Source: Conidiobolus incongruus B7586
Lineage: Eukaryota; Entomophthoromycota; Entomophthoromycetes; Entomophthorales; Conidiobolaceae
DNA length: 29,808 nucleotides
Assembly: GCA_000697335.1 (NCBI GenBank)
Contig: JNEM01015374.1
Coordinates: 1 to 29,808 of the forward strand
Reading direction: 5' to 3'
In this document: one piece after another, positions 19,050 to 29,808 of the stretch
Position numbering within the stretch: the first letter of the stretch is position 1
How the letters are laid out: each line of letters opens with the position of its first letter
The notes under the pieces: generated by a model
The model's database searches: none
The model's input: the letters and a program-made list of their open reading frames with translations, nothing else
Told to the model about the DNA's origin: nothing
Made by a program: the position numbers and the translations under genes

Positions 19050-19734
19050 TTATTTATTTTGAATCATAGCAGTAATAAGTCGATAATATTCGAATACTAA
19101 ATAAATTGAATATTTGGAATGATTTGATGATGGTAGATGTTCACAAATTCCTAGGATTTCGGAAACAATTAAATCAATATTTAAGTTGGGATCGTCTCCT
19201 GGTGGTTTGACATGTGTTATAGTGTAAAGTTCATGGATTTGAGTGTAGATGTCAGTGACTGATGTTTTGAATAAATTCTGGAGATGATGATATATGAGTT
19301 AATCGACCATTGCATCAATTCAAATTAAATATAAATACCTTATTAGCAAGTTGATCAAATGTGGACTGCCAACTTTGAGTTTTAATATTTAAAGCTTGAA
19401 AATAAAAATGGAATGGCAAGTTCAAAGTTTCTAAATTGTTAGAACTTTGACAAACTATAAATGTTAGACCAAAAGCACAAGCTAAACTCAAATTCAAGAG
19501 ATAATTGAGAAATTTGAGTTGAGATTTTTTCATGAGCAGTTCTGAAGGTTTTGACACGATTTCTAATGCATACATGATACGATAGAGAATGAAAATACCT
19601 TGGGAACAGTGGTAGAATTCCCAAAGTACTAGGATAGAATGCTAGATTGAATGATATATCGATGATAATTATGACGAGTTACTAGTTGGTCCGTTTCATA
19701 ATAGAGTCACACTATCTACTGGATTTTCTTCCAT
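19050..19734 (-). CDS. unidentified helical protein, about 184 residues, three exons
   Basis: Exon A (19,641-19,339) and exon B (19,277-19,050) are joined by a 61 nt intron with a GTATTT donor and a CTCCAG acceptor, and the frame stays open to a TAA at 19,052-19,050. A short first exon starting ATG GAA GAA AAT (19,734) can be joined in frame at either 19,720 or 19,711, giving MEENP or MEENPVDS. The product is rich in Leu, Ile, Tyr and Cys, with hydrophobic segments (ILVLWEFYHC, LLNLSLACAFGLTFIVC) and an amphipathic C-terminal part. No family is recognised. Splice signals and codon use in exons A and B support a real gene; the first exon is uncertain. Confidence 0.55.
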
Positions 19735-20765
19735 TTTTAGTTATTGACATGCTTTGGACGTTGCTGAATTTAATTTTGTATCAATATTTAACCTATATAC
19801 AATAGTCATCATGGTTACCTAATGCTTTTTTATCTAAAAACTTGTTAATAGTCCAACCATTAAAATATTAATAAAATCACTTATTACCACTAGTACTCTC
19901 ATTCTTGTTATTTTTCAATTTTAAATTATTCAAATGTATAACTCATTGTTAGTGAGTTTCAAAAGTTGATAAAAATTTAAAACTTTTATTACACGGTTTA
20001 CAGTAAAAACTATCTTCCTATGTTGTATTATCTTTCATCTGTCACAATGGCTGTAATATGTTAGGAGATGATTTGAAATTGATTATGGCTTGCAGGGAAC
20101 TGAAAGTATGATTGCATATGTTAAGTATTTAGTTATTTATCACTATCACTCAAATTTAAAAAATTGGTGATTTTATATTGATTCGACTGATGATTGATAA
20201 TTTTGTTTATAATTGTGATTATTTGTTTTATGTAATTGATTGAAATAATAGTCGATTTTAGCAATAACATCAATTTATATCATTGTTGATGATGTTTTTT
20301 ATGGGATCATTGATTGATTATCAAATTATTTTTTAAAGCAAAAAGATTTTTCTACTATTCAATTTTAATCATTTCAAAATATTTGAAATTCAAAACAAAA
20401 TACAATGAGCTTAAATTATTATAAGGTTAAAATTAATAAATTTTTGTGTCGATTCATTGTCTAAAATGATATTTAATTAATTTTATTGCTTGATTTTTGA
20501 TTCCTACAAATTTTATTTCAATATAACTAACTCAAATTTTCAATATGGCTCAATATTATTATATTCCAAAATGGAAATATCGAATTGTTGAAAAACTTAA
20601 AATGTCTTATAAATATATACAAAATAAAAAACTGATGTAGTAAATTGTTTTAAAAAAATAAAGACTAAAGATTAATATTAATAAATTAAAGAATGTTGAA
20701 AAACAAATAAAAATAGATTAATGGAGCAATTTATCTATATAAAATTACTGAATGGTAGAATCAAT
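19735..20765. other. intergenic region before the tRNA
   Basis: About 1 kb, mostly AT-rich. It contains the possible zinc-finger exon at 19,952-20,017. Several splice-like signals occur on the minus strand (for example CTAAC-ATATTACAG), so unrecognised 5' exons of the gene at 19,050-19,734 may lie here. TATTCC-AAAATGG at 20,562-20,573 resembles the reductase upstream element. Confidence 0.4.
19952..20017 (-). other. possible zinc-finger exon fragment
   Basis: The minus-strand translation contains FYCKPCNKSFKFLSTFETH, which fits the first Cys pair, the aromatic core and first His of a C2H2 finger of the JAZ/U1-like type (compare FYC-x2-CNKxFKSExxFExH in Jjj1/DNAJC21 relatives). The frame is closed on both sides and the expected second His is not visible in it, so this is either one exon of an unresolved gene or a decayed fragment. 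Confidence 0.3.
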
Positions 20766-20836
20766 GACGCGTGAGAGACTCGAACTCCCAGCCTTCCGCT
20801 CTGGAGGCGGACGCGCTACCATTGCGCCAACACGTC
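20766..20836 (-). tRNA. tRNA-Trp (CCA)
   Basis: A 71 nt minus-strand sequence folds into a complete cloverleaf. The acceptor stem is GACGTGT with ACGCGTC (7 pairs, one G-U), the D arm is GCGC-AATGGTA-GCGC, and the anticodon stem TCCGC/GCGGA carries loop CTCCAGA. The T arm is GGGAG-TTCGAGT-CTCTC. The anticodon CCA reads UGG. It has no intron, unlike the yeast tRNA-Trp genes. A run of four T on the minus strand (20,744-20,741) can end RNA polymerase III transcription. Confidence 0.95.
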
Positions 20837-21394
20837 TCGAACCAGATGTGACAATTGCTATATTATTGACACCTTCTCTCCCTCATACATCACTACCAAA
20901 ACCCCGAGATTTCCCAACTTCCACATGCTCCGAGAACCAAATGTGTTCCTATAATCATGTTTCTAATCTATCATGACCTACTTATACCAATATTTCTCCC
21001 TCAATTCTACAGCGACTTCTCTCGACTCTATTCTACAAATAAATCATATTTTTCTACTCTAAAAATCCCGTTTTTCCGAGCGCACTCAAAGAGCCACATA
21101 AAGCTTATTTGAGATCTACCCCACTAATCGTTCTACATCCATTCCCACTGATATTCTGTGACCTGCTGCCTTAGCATGTCAACCCCTCATACTGCCACTG
21201 TTGCTGCTGATCTAGTCTCCCTCTTTAATGTCCCATTCAATGCTAATCATGGACGGATGACCAGAGAACTGATCATCAATAACTTACCTCAGTTTGTAGG
21301 CACAATGCTCCACAATTTAGCCTACAACATGGCTGTGTCAGTATCATCGATGACGCTCAAAGAGCTAATAACCGCGACACTAGAGTTTAAATAA
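20837..21394 (+). other. GC-rich island upstream of tRNA-Trp; candidate retroelement fragment
   Basis: GC content rises sharply exactly at the 5' end of the tRNA gene and falls again near 21,400. The plus strand is rich in C and poor in G, as in many retroelement leader regions. An ATG at 21,176 opens a 72-residue frame to 21,394 (begins MSTPHTATVAADLVSLF) that resembles no host family I know and could be the start of a gag. Fungal LTR elements such as Ty1 and Ty3 are known to insert just upstream of tRNA genes, which fits the position. The element family cannot be settled from this fragment. Confidence 0.3.
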
Positions 21395-22314
21395 ATCCTT
21401 TCAAGACATAATAAAATTAGTAAAAATCTTTAAAAATTCCAAACTTTACTTATTTTATATTAATTTCAATAATGTTATGACCAATCATTATTATTATTAT
21501 TGACCAACTCTAATCACTACTTATACCCTGAACTTTCATTTTTCTCCGATTTGATCTCTATAATTATCCCATAACCACACATTCAATTTTCTACAATATT
21601 AAATTTCCAGTGAATTTCAATTTAATTTCCTTGTTCGTGTCCAGAAGTTCTAGCTCTTCTCAATGAAGGTTTACTGAGAGATGAATGCTATTACCAATGG
21701 AAATTTATTTTAATTTTTGGAATCCTATTTATAGGATCTAATTTATTATTTCAAAACCAATACTTAATAAAAAAACACTATATGGATATATTGGAATTTT
21801 ATAACATTCGGATATGTTATGTTATAATATTGCAAATATAACGCGATTATTTTCGGATGTATTCACTATTATCACACAGTGTATTTTTAATATTATTTTA
21901 ATTTTTTTTCAGTGTCAATTTATACAATTTCAAATTTATAATGACCCAATTTTTACCTTAAAGAATATCTGATCATATAGCTAAAGCTCTAAGTTAGATT
22001 TTAAAATAAACTATTATATAAAAAACTCAGTACACTTGCTAAATTAAACAAATATTTTTTTCAACTATGTTTTTCGGACAACTTTCTAACTGTTTCTATT
22101 CAATCTAATTTAATAAATACATGATTTTTAACAATTTTATCATCAATAAGATATAATACTATATATTTGAAAAACAAATTGAGATTATACCAGAAATATA
22201 ATCCCATAATAGATTTAATCAAATCAAATAATTTAAAGACTTTAATCAAAATATCAATATTTTTAAAATTAGATATTTCTTAATAAAATACTAATCTAAA
22301 TTATCAATTGAAAA
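21395..22314. other. intergenic region upstream of PUF6
   Basis: About 900 bp. It has an ATT repeat at about 21,488-21,502 and a palindrome around a TATA-like centre, ATCCTA-TTTA-TAGGAT, at 21,722-21,737. The less AT-rich 21,500-21,700 part may belong to the same inserted DNA as the island at 20,837-21,394. I see no gene. Confidence 0.45.
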
Positions 22315-24790
22315 ATGTCTAATAATAAAAAATGTAAAATTTCAAGTCTTCTAAATTTGAATTATTCGATTTATCAATAATTAATTTTTTTAGCCATTAA
22401 TAAATTATCTCAAAAACGTAAAGATAATCCTTCTACGAATGCCATAGAAAATGAAAAAGCTCCCCGTTTAAATAATAAAAATAGACCCTCTAAGAAAGTT
22501 AAAGACGACGAAGATAATGTTGAGGATATCGAAGGTGAAGACGACGCCTTCGATAACTTTGAAGAAACTGAAGATTATGAAGAAGATAATGACGAAAGTC
22601 ATGATAATGACAAAACTGGTAAATACAATTAATATTTTAACTTATTTTCGAATAAATAAATTAATAAAATTTATTAATAGCTCAATCCCGCGAATCTCAC
22701 CAAAAGAATAAAGAATTACGCGTTGAGAGAAGAGCCTTAAAGCCCAATGCTGATTTAATTTCTGAATGTAAAAAAATTTGGGAAAAGTTAAGGAATAAGA
22801 ATTTGAAGGCTAAAGAACGTCATACTTTGGTTCAAAAGATGTTGGATTTGATGAATGATAAAGTTGTTGAAGTAAGTTTACCTTTGTTCAGCATTATGAT
22901 TCATATTATGATTCATATTATTGACGACTATGTCTTTAGATTACATTCAGACATGATTCCTCCCGTATTGTCCAAGCTTGCTTAAAGTACGGCAACTTGG
23001 ATCAACGTAACATTGTCGCCGACCATCTCAAAAACCATTATTTGGAATTGGCTAAGAGCAAATATGGTAAATTCATCGTTTTAAGAATTTTGAAATACTG
23101 CCCCAAGAAGAGAGAACTTGTCATTAAAGAATTTTATGGTCAAGTTCGGAAAATGATCAAACACAAGGTAATTTAAATATTCTTGATATTAAACTTTGAT
23201 ACTAATTCCTTGCAGGAAGCTTCAACTATCCTTGAAGATGCCTACTCTCAATATGGTAACGCTTCCCAAAGATTTGCTTTATTGCAAGAATTCTACGGTC
23301 CTGAATTCGTCCATTTCAAAGTAATTATAACATGTTAACATCCATTCAATTATACTAATTGATCTTGATAGGAAATTTTGCCTGAAGGTCAAGCTACTCC
23401 TTCTTTAGAAGACATCTTAAAATCAAAGCCTGAAAAGAAGGACTCCATTATGAAACATCTCTTTCAAACCTTATCTAAAGTTTTGGACAAGGGTACTTTG
23501 AACCACACTATCGTCCACAAAGGCCTTTTGGAATTCTTTAACCATGCCAATAAGGATCAAATTCAAGTAATATATTCTAATTCAACTATGATTTGTCGTC
23601 TAACTTTGTATTAGGAAATGATTGAATTATTAAAGGAACTTGCTGTTGAAATTCTTCACACTAAGGAAGGTTCATTAGTCGCTATGAAGTGCTTCTTATA
23701 TGCTACTCCAAAAGTAAATTTTAATACATTTTTCTTATATAATTAATGATTAAATATATTGCTTTAGGATCGTAAAGCCATGATGAAATCCTTCAAACCC
23801 TTCGTTATGAAAATTGCTCAAGAAGAATACGGTCACTTGGTATTGGTTCAAATATTAGACTCTGTTGATGATACTATCTTAGCCTCCAAATCTTTACTAT
23901 CTGTAAGCTTTTGAATTTAATATAATATCCAGAACACCTATTAACTATATTTGATTTTATAGGATTTATTGAAGAATCTTTCAGATGTCATTCACGACAA
24001 ATTTGCCAGACGAGTTTTACTCTTTATTTTAGCTGGCAGATCTGCAAAATTCTTACCTAAAGAACTTATCAACTTGTTGGCTGAGCATGATGAAATTAAA
24101 AATGCTACGAGGTAAATATATATTTATTTATATCTAATATCAGAAGTTATTCATTGTATTTCTAGTAAAAAAGATTCTGAAACTCGTCAAAAAGAATTCC
24201 TCCAATTTATTTCCAGTGGTTTAATTGAATACATTGCTAAAAATGCCAATACTTTACTCAAAGAAGCTTTTGGTTCTCAAATGATTTCTGCTGCTATGCT
24301 CAGTGCCATCAGTAATTATACTTTTATTAATTTGGTTTAGTTTTTATTAATTTTATTGGAAACTAGGCGATAAGAAACAAGCTTTCGATGCTTTACTCGA
24401 ACTCGCTAGGGAAGATCCCAAAAATTTGGGCGATGATCACGTTTTGAACCATATCTTATCCAACAGAGTTTACAAAGCTATGGCCTCTAGCGAACTTGGA
24501 CTCGTTGAAGGTAATTTACTCCTACCAATTAATTTCGCTAGTCCTCACCTTTAATTAATATAGGTGAATACTACTCCACCCAACTCTTAACAGCCATCGA
24601 ACCTCGAATTGTTGAACACGCCACATCATACGGAAGTTTCGTAGTTCTTTCGCTATTTGACAATAAGCAAACCAATACCAAGGTCAAAGAATTGCTCAAA
24701 CCTCACGTCAAAGCCATTCAAAAGGCGGGATCAGCCAACCCACCCAAGAAGGGATCCGAAATCTTGGCTGAAAAATTACTCAAAGCTTAA
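22315..24790 (+). CDS. PUF6: Puf6/PUM3-type pumilio-repeat RNA-binding protein
   Basis: Twelve exons join in frame to 620 codons: 22,315-22,333; 22,394-22,618; 22,681-22,871; 22,940-23,167; 23,216-23,320; 23,372-23,566; 23,615-23,713; 23,768-23,902; 23,963-24,111; 24,166-24,311; 24,367-24,510; 24,564-24,790. The length is close to yeast Puf6 (656) and human PUM3 (648). The family binds RNA through pumilio-like helical repeats in an L-shaped fold. It works in the nucleolus on 60S subunit assembly and, in yeast, also represses ASH1 mRNA. Order of parts: a basic start, a strongly acidic stretch at about residues 37-80, pumilio-like repeats from about residue 115 (FRHDSSRIVQACLKYGN, SKYGKFIVLRILKYC), and a C-terminal CPL-like domain. 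For exon 1, the GTAAAA donor at 22,334 is preferred over GTCTTC at 22,346; both keep the frame. Intron 3 contains a 12 bp tandem repeat (22,893-22,916). Confidence 0.93.
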
Positions 24791-25939
24791 TGAATTTAAA
24801 GATGATTCATCAAAATATATATTACATTATTTACTGCCAAAACTTTTTTTAATTATAGAATTTATATAATAAACAATATATAGTATCATCTAATTATATC
24901 TTTACGCTTTAACTATTTTCAATATAGCTTAATTATTATTATCATCTTATAAACTATAATATAATACTAAACATTTATTTATATTAATATATGCCACGAC
25001 TTATATTACTACATTATCCCATAATACCACCTCAAAAACAGTTTAAAAATTTCCCATCTGTTAATATTAATTAAACTGGAAGTTGATAGAAAAAATATTT
25101 TAGACCAATATAAATGATTGTTTGTAACAAAACATTTATCTAGTCAAAACTTTTTACTAAATATTAACCTTAATTATTATCAGTATTACACGGTCATTTA
25201 GTATGTGATCGTATAAGGCTTCTATGAATATTATTTAAGTTCATGATATATATGGCTGTAAATTATATAAATTAATGATAATTAATTGAATATAATTTGA
25301 TTAAATATTGGGAACTGAATTAGCAATCAAGTTGTTCCGATACCTTACACACGAATTTGAGTACTAGAATTAGAATATTAGCAAATTTAAAATTGAATTT
25401 TATAAATACTATATACATATATAATTGTTTGTATATTAAATTGCTTAAAATCCATATTTGTTTTAAGTAATAAATAAAATATATTTATCCATTAATAAAA
25501 CCGTTAAATTCTTCAACAGTATTTACAATATGACAACTTGTGAATCAGTAACTGATGAATAATCAATTTTACTATAACGAGTTTATTAATAAAAAACGAT
25601 GAATCTATTAAATATAAATCAAATGAGATCTCGTGAGTACTCTTATTTATACAATGATTAGACTCTTATAGTAAACGATGGATATATTGTGGCATCATCT
25701 TGATGAATGATTAATGTGAAATCCATACAAATCCAATTTTTGATTTGAATAACATCAAGTGTTTAAGTTGTACAACTTGTTTAAGTAAATATTAAACAGA
25801 GTGTGTTGAATGGGTGGATCATGTGACTTTGACTTCTTTTAGATAGTTATGCATCTTTATATTTATATCAAATCATTCACATTATTTGAGTTTACAGATT
25901 CTTTATTTCAATCTTTTATCATATTTATTAGCAGTTGAA
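24791..25939. other. intergenic region between PUF6 and the glycine-cleavage gene
   Basis: About 1.15 kb of AT-rich DNA with no gene. It includes the promoter of the downstream gene, where an E-box-like palindrome is listed separately. Confidence 0.6.
25819..25826. promoter_or_regulatory. E-box-like palindrome upstream of the glycine-cleavage gene
   Basis: TCATGTGA, a perfect palindrome of the bHLH E-box class, 121 bp before the ATG in an otherwise AT-rich promoter. It is followed by two TGACTT repeats (25,824-25,835). Role not known. Confidence 0.25.
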
Positions 25940-27443
25940 ATGACCAGAATTATCGTTAATCAAATTGTCGGTGGTCGTTCCATCTTAAATCAATTGTCTA
26001 AATCTGGTATTCAAGCTAGAGGTTTTGCTGCTGCTGCCGAAGGTAAATATTTATCAAAATAAATAACTAGAACATATTTTAATTGAATGTAGAAAACCTT
26101 AAAAAGACTCAATTATACGACTTCCACGTTCAGAATGGTGGTACTATGGTCGGTTTTGCCGGTTGGGCTTTACCCGTCAAGTATAATGATCTTTCCGTCA
26201 TTCAATCTCACATTCACACTCGTGAAAATGCTTCGATCTTTGACGTTTCCCATATGCTTCAATCCAAGTATTTTCATACAACATAATAGCTTCTAACTAT
26301 AGATAATTAATAATTATTGTTAGGTTGACCGGTGCCGATCGCGTCAAATTTATTGAAAGATTAGTTGTTGGTGATATTGAAGGTCTCAAGGCTGGTGAAG
26401 CTACTTTATCTCTCTTCACCAACGAAAATGGTGGTATTATCGATGATACCATTATTACCAAACACGAAAATCATATCTATATCGTTTCCAACGCCGGTTG
26501 TGCTGATAAGGATCTTGCCCACATCCGTGCCCAACTCGCCAAATTCCAAAATGAAGGTGGTGACGTTGACTTCAAAGTCGTCGATGACCACTCTCTCCTC
26601 GCCCTCCAAGGTCCCAAGGCTGCTAAGGCCCTCCAAGAAATCACCAACACTGACTTAAGCCAAATGAACTTCATGACTGCTAGGGCTTCCGTCATCAATG
26701 GCGTCGATTGTCACTTAGCCCGCAGTGGTTACACTGGTGAAGATGGTTTCGAAGTAAATATTTATCATATTGATTATTTTGCATCTACTCATCTCCATTA
26801 TCAATCATAGATCTCTGTTCCTCACTCTGAAGCCGTTGCCCTTGCTGAAAGATTATTAAAAAATAGTGATGTCAAGCTCGCCGGTTTAGGTGCTCGTGAC
26901 AGTTTGAGACTGGAAGCTGGTCTCTGCCTGTACGGTAATGATTTGGATGAAACTATCTCCCCCATCGAAGGTACCTTATTATGGACTATTGGCAAGCGTC
27001 GTCGTCAAGAAGGTGGTTTCTTGGGTGCTGACAAAATTTTACCCCAAATCAAGGGTGGTGTCTCCAAGAAGCGTGTTGGTTTGATTGTCCAAGGTGCTCC
27101 TGCCAGAGGTATATGATTCAATATTACCATACAATCACATTTCTAATACTGACTAATTTTTCTATAGAAAATGCCATCATTTACGATCTTGAAGACAACG
27201 AAATTGGTAATTTTTAAATTTATCACATTCTAAATAATCAATAAATAATCTGAACGTTTAGGTCGCGTCACCAGTGGATGCCCCTCCCCCATCCTCAAAA
27301 AGAACATTGCTATTGGCTACGTCAACACTCCCTTCGCCAAAGCTGGTACTGAATTGAAGGTTAAGGTCCGCTCCAAGGTCTCCCCTGCTCAAGTTGTTAA
27401 GATGCCTTTCGTCCCCTCCAACTACTACAAGGTCACTAACTAA
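25940..27443 (+). CDS. GCV1: aminomethyltransferase, glycine cleavage T-protein, mitochondrial
   Basis: Six exons join in frame to 408 codons: 25,940-26,042; 26,093-26,267; 26,324-26,753; 26,811-27,108; 27,168-27,206; 27,262-27,443. Yeast Gcv1 has 400 residues and human AMT 403. The T-protein takes the aminomethyl group from lipoylated H-protein and transfers the carbon to tetrahydrofolate, making 5,10-methylene-THF and ammonia in the mitochondrial matrix. Residues 1-30 form a typical presequence, with Arg at 3, 13 and 27 and no acidic residue. Family motifs are IFDVSHM at about 83-89, [11 protein letters not shown] at 129-139, [10 protein letters not shown] at 227-236, [20 protein letters not shown] at 261-280 and TSGCPSP near 352-358. 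Exon 1 encodes almost exactly the presequence, so targeting and enzyme parts are split by an intron. The gene looks intact. Confidence 0.95.
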
Positions 27444-29555
27444 AAAATAAAATAATTGGAATTGAATATAAAAAATAATATCAACTATATCCCCGATTAA
27501 TTTATATTTTATTAATTCTTTATACTATTTTATTATTTTTATTTTTAACTTAATAAATAATTGCTAGTGATTTAATTGTGATGAAATTCTTGTTATTTAA
27601 TAGCTATTCATCTAAGTATAAAAGTATCAAATGTTTCTAAAAATCATAAAAGTGAAATTTTTGATAAAACCCAATAAATAATAAATAACAAAATAACCGT
27701 ATATTTTAAGATTATTGATTTAATTAAAATTATTTTCATATTAGCATTGATATTTACTGACTCAAAGATTTTTAATAATTTAGAAGAAATTCCAAAGATG
27801 TATATAAATATTATTAAATTTATACCTAAACTTGGAAATATATTATATTGTTCATTGATATTATAAGGTAATTTGAAGCTGTATATATTGAAAAAAATTC
27901 CAATCATAATAATGTTTAGAATTGTTTAATATTATACTATACAATTAAAAATAGATTTTATATATAATTATTTTTTTTATTTTTTAATGTAATATCAATT
28001 GTTGAAAGCTTATCCCTTTTAGTCAGATGAAAATAATTATTAAGATTCGCTATGTAAATATAAATAATTACATATTTAAATCATGTTTTCATAATAACAT
28101 AATTAATTAAAGATTTTATTTTTATTCAATTAAATTAAATCTATTTATTTCATTTTCGATGGTAAATAGAAAAAATAGCTTTGTAAATGATATTTGATAT
28201 ATTTTTGCTACTTAATCACATATTTAGGAGTGAATTAAAAATTTAATTAAACAAATAAATATCATGAGGTATTATAAAAATACAACCTAGAAGTACATAT
28301 ATATTAATTACTAATTAAATATTGAGTTATATTGTTAACCAAAATGTGTTTGTCCCACAATAAATCAATTAAAAATTTTTTAATATGATTTTATAGTAAA
28401 ATTCCATATTAAAAATAATCAAATATTTCTAATAAGTGTATCGAAATATTAACCATTGTATTATTTTAATCAATGTATAAATCAAATAATGTAATAATAT
28501 TTACAAATATTATTATTGTTTGTTCGTTTTATTAAAATAAAAATAGATTATGTATTTTTATTATTGATTAATTTATCATCAAATATTTCAATAAAATATT
28601 TAGATGTCTTAAATCATTTCTATCTTGTATTTAAGCTTTGTAATTAATATAAATAAAATGCTAATATCAAAATGATTAAATATAACCAATATATAAAAAT
28701 CAAACAAATTTTACTCAATAAATCAAATATATTAGAAAATTATGAGCATAATAATATAACTATATAACGAAAGTATGAACAATGGTAATTGATAATAGAT
28801 AGTTTGAGACAGATTTATTGAGTTATTTTGGATCAGAGGTAGGTATATAATTGGTTGAACAGAGTTAAGAAAATAAAAATAAATAGAAATCAAACTTAAA
28901 CTATAGAAGGATGGCATGTTTTGGAAAAAATCTAATTTACAAGGTGGTTGAAGATGGAATATATTTAGAAATAAATGTGTAAATAGTTAATGAAAATAAT
29001 AAATTGGAACTGAGATAGCTAGAGACAAAAGTTGTACAAAATATTGACTAATTTAGGTTTACAATGATTAGATACTTGTAAAAAATTATAAGTCAAAAAG
29101 AAATGGAAAAAAAAGAATCAAAGATTTGTGAAAAAAATGGCTGAAGAAAAGGATCAAGATTAGTAGATTACAAATGTAGAAAATTCAGCACAAAAGAGGA
29201 ATTTATAAACCACGCCTAGATTCTACAGATCTCGTAATAATTACAGTTCAAAAATTCCAAGAAACACAAGTAAATTGGTTGATATTGGTAGAAAATATTA
29301 TCAAATAAGTCTATAACTAAAAACGAATCAAATTGTTAGGATTAATAGGAATCTAAAGTATATATTTTAGAGCTATGAGCTTGAGATACCAAACCTGATA
29401 CTATAATAAAGAGAATAAAAAGAACCGGAATTTTAATAAATAGGATTAGTAAAACTGAAGAATTTCGGTGAAGATCAGCTTGACCAAGGCATGTAGGTAT
29501 TGGTACAGGTTAGGATTTATTACCCATAGCTTTTAGGTACAAAGTTTGATTTAAC
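27444..29555. other. long AT-rich spacer
   Basis: About 2.1 kb between the T-protein and uL14 genes, which converge. Minus-strand frames at 27,644-27,907 (87 codons) and 28,732-28,917 (61 codons) are Ile/Phe/Tyr-rich and look like chance. From about 28,780 to 29,500 the plus strand is clearly purine-rich, unlike the rest of the spacer; this may mark an old, unidentifiable insertion or an untranslated region. Confidence 0.5.
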
Positions 29556-29808
29556 TTAAACGACGGTACCGGAAGCGGAGGCAATTCTGGGCCATAAATC
29601 GGCGCACTCCTTACCGACGGGACCAGTGATGGCAGATCCCTTCATTTCACCCTTAACGTTGACAATAACACCGGCGTTATCTTCGAAGTAAAGATAGACA
29701 CCATCCTTACGGCGCCAGCTCTTGCGTTGACGAATGACGACGGCGGGCATAACCTTCTTACGGAGATCGGGCTTACCCTTCTTGACAGTGGCCAAAACCA
29801 TGTCACCA
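29556..29808 (-). CDS. RPL23: large-subunit ribosomal protein uL14 (RPL23), 3' part
   Basis: The last 83 residues, beginning [13 protein letters not shown] at the window edge and ending ASASGTVV. uL14 lies on the 60S face that contacts the small subunit and takes part in an intersubunit bridge. The match to eukaryotic uL14 is clear over the whole segment ([51 protein letters not shown]). The full protein has about 140 residues, so roughly 55 lie beyond the right edge. The ATG at 29,801 is an internal Met, not the start. No intron occurs in the visible part, and GC is high, as expected for a strongly expressed gene. Confidence 0.96.
   Translation of the reverse strand, partial: GDMVLATVKKGKPDLRKKVMPAVVIRQRKSWRRKDGVYLYFEDNAGVIVNVKGEMKGSAITGPVGKECADLWPRIASASGTVV

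Noticed and set aside
22346-22393. Alternative first intron of PUF6 with a GTCTTC donor
   Set aside because: It keeps the frame, but the donor is poorer than GTAAAA at 22,334.
27644-27907. 87-codon minus-strand frame, hydrophobic
   Set aside because: Extremely AT-rich codons and low-complexity Ile/Phe/Tyr content; expected by chance in this composition.

Overview
This is an AT-rich eukaryotic nuclear window, most likely from a fungus. Protein genes are interrupted by short introns (about 48-72 nt) with GT donors and TAG/CAG acceptors, coding DNA is much richer in GC than the spacers, and the recognisable proteins (a Puf6-type protein, a mitochondrial glycine-cleavage T-protein, cytosolic ribosomal protein uL14, Pst2/Alt a 7-like flavodoxin-fold reductases) all look fungal. 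The extreme AT content suggests an early-diverging lineage, but the sequence alone does not fix the taxon.

Left half (1-16,976): five same-strand, intronless paralogues of an NAD(P)H:quinone oxidoreductase of the WrbA/Pst2 family, spread over 14 kb and separated by very AT-rich spacers. Copies 1-4 encode 210 residues each; copy 5 is more diverged and carries a basic 43-residue C-terminal tail. The copies are mosaics: blocks of near-identical DNA, including silent sites, sit next to blocks with many silent differences, which points to gene conversion. Each copy has a TATA box 70-83 bp before its ATG, and each has a related CArG-like element upstream. The spacers hold two relics of the same mariner-type DNA transposon in opposite orientations (1-378 and 12,043-13,122) and the 5' part of an LTR retrotransposon (6,089-7,740, minus strand).

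Middle (17,365-21,394): a small spliced gene of unknown function, one or two unidentified spliced genes on the opposite strand, a possible orphan zinc-finger exon, a tRNA-Trp(CCA) gene on the minus strand, and directly upstream of that tRNA an island of unusually high GC that may be a retroelement fragment.

Right part (22,315-29,808): a complete 12-exon PUF6/PUM3-type gene, a complete 6-exon glycine-cleavage aminomethyltransferase gene with a mitochondrial presequence, a long AT-rich spacer, and the 3' part of the uL14 (RPL23) gene running off the right edge on the minus strand. Apart from the reductase array, neighbouring genes show no evident functional link, as usual for eukaryotic chromosomes.
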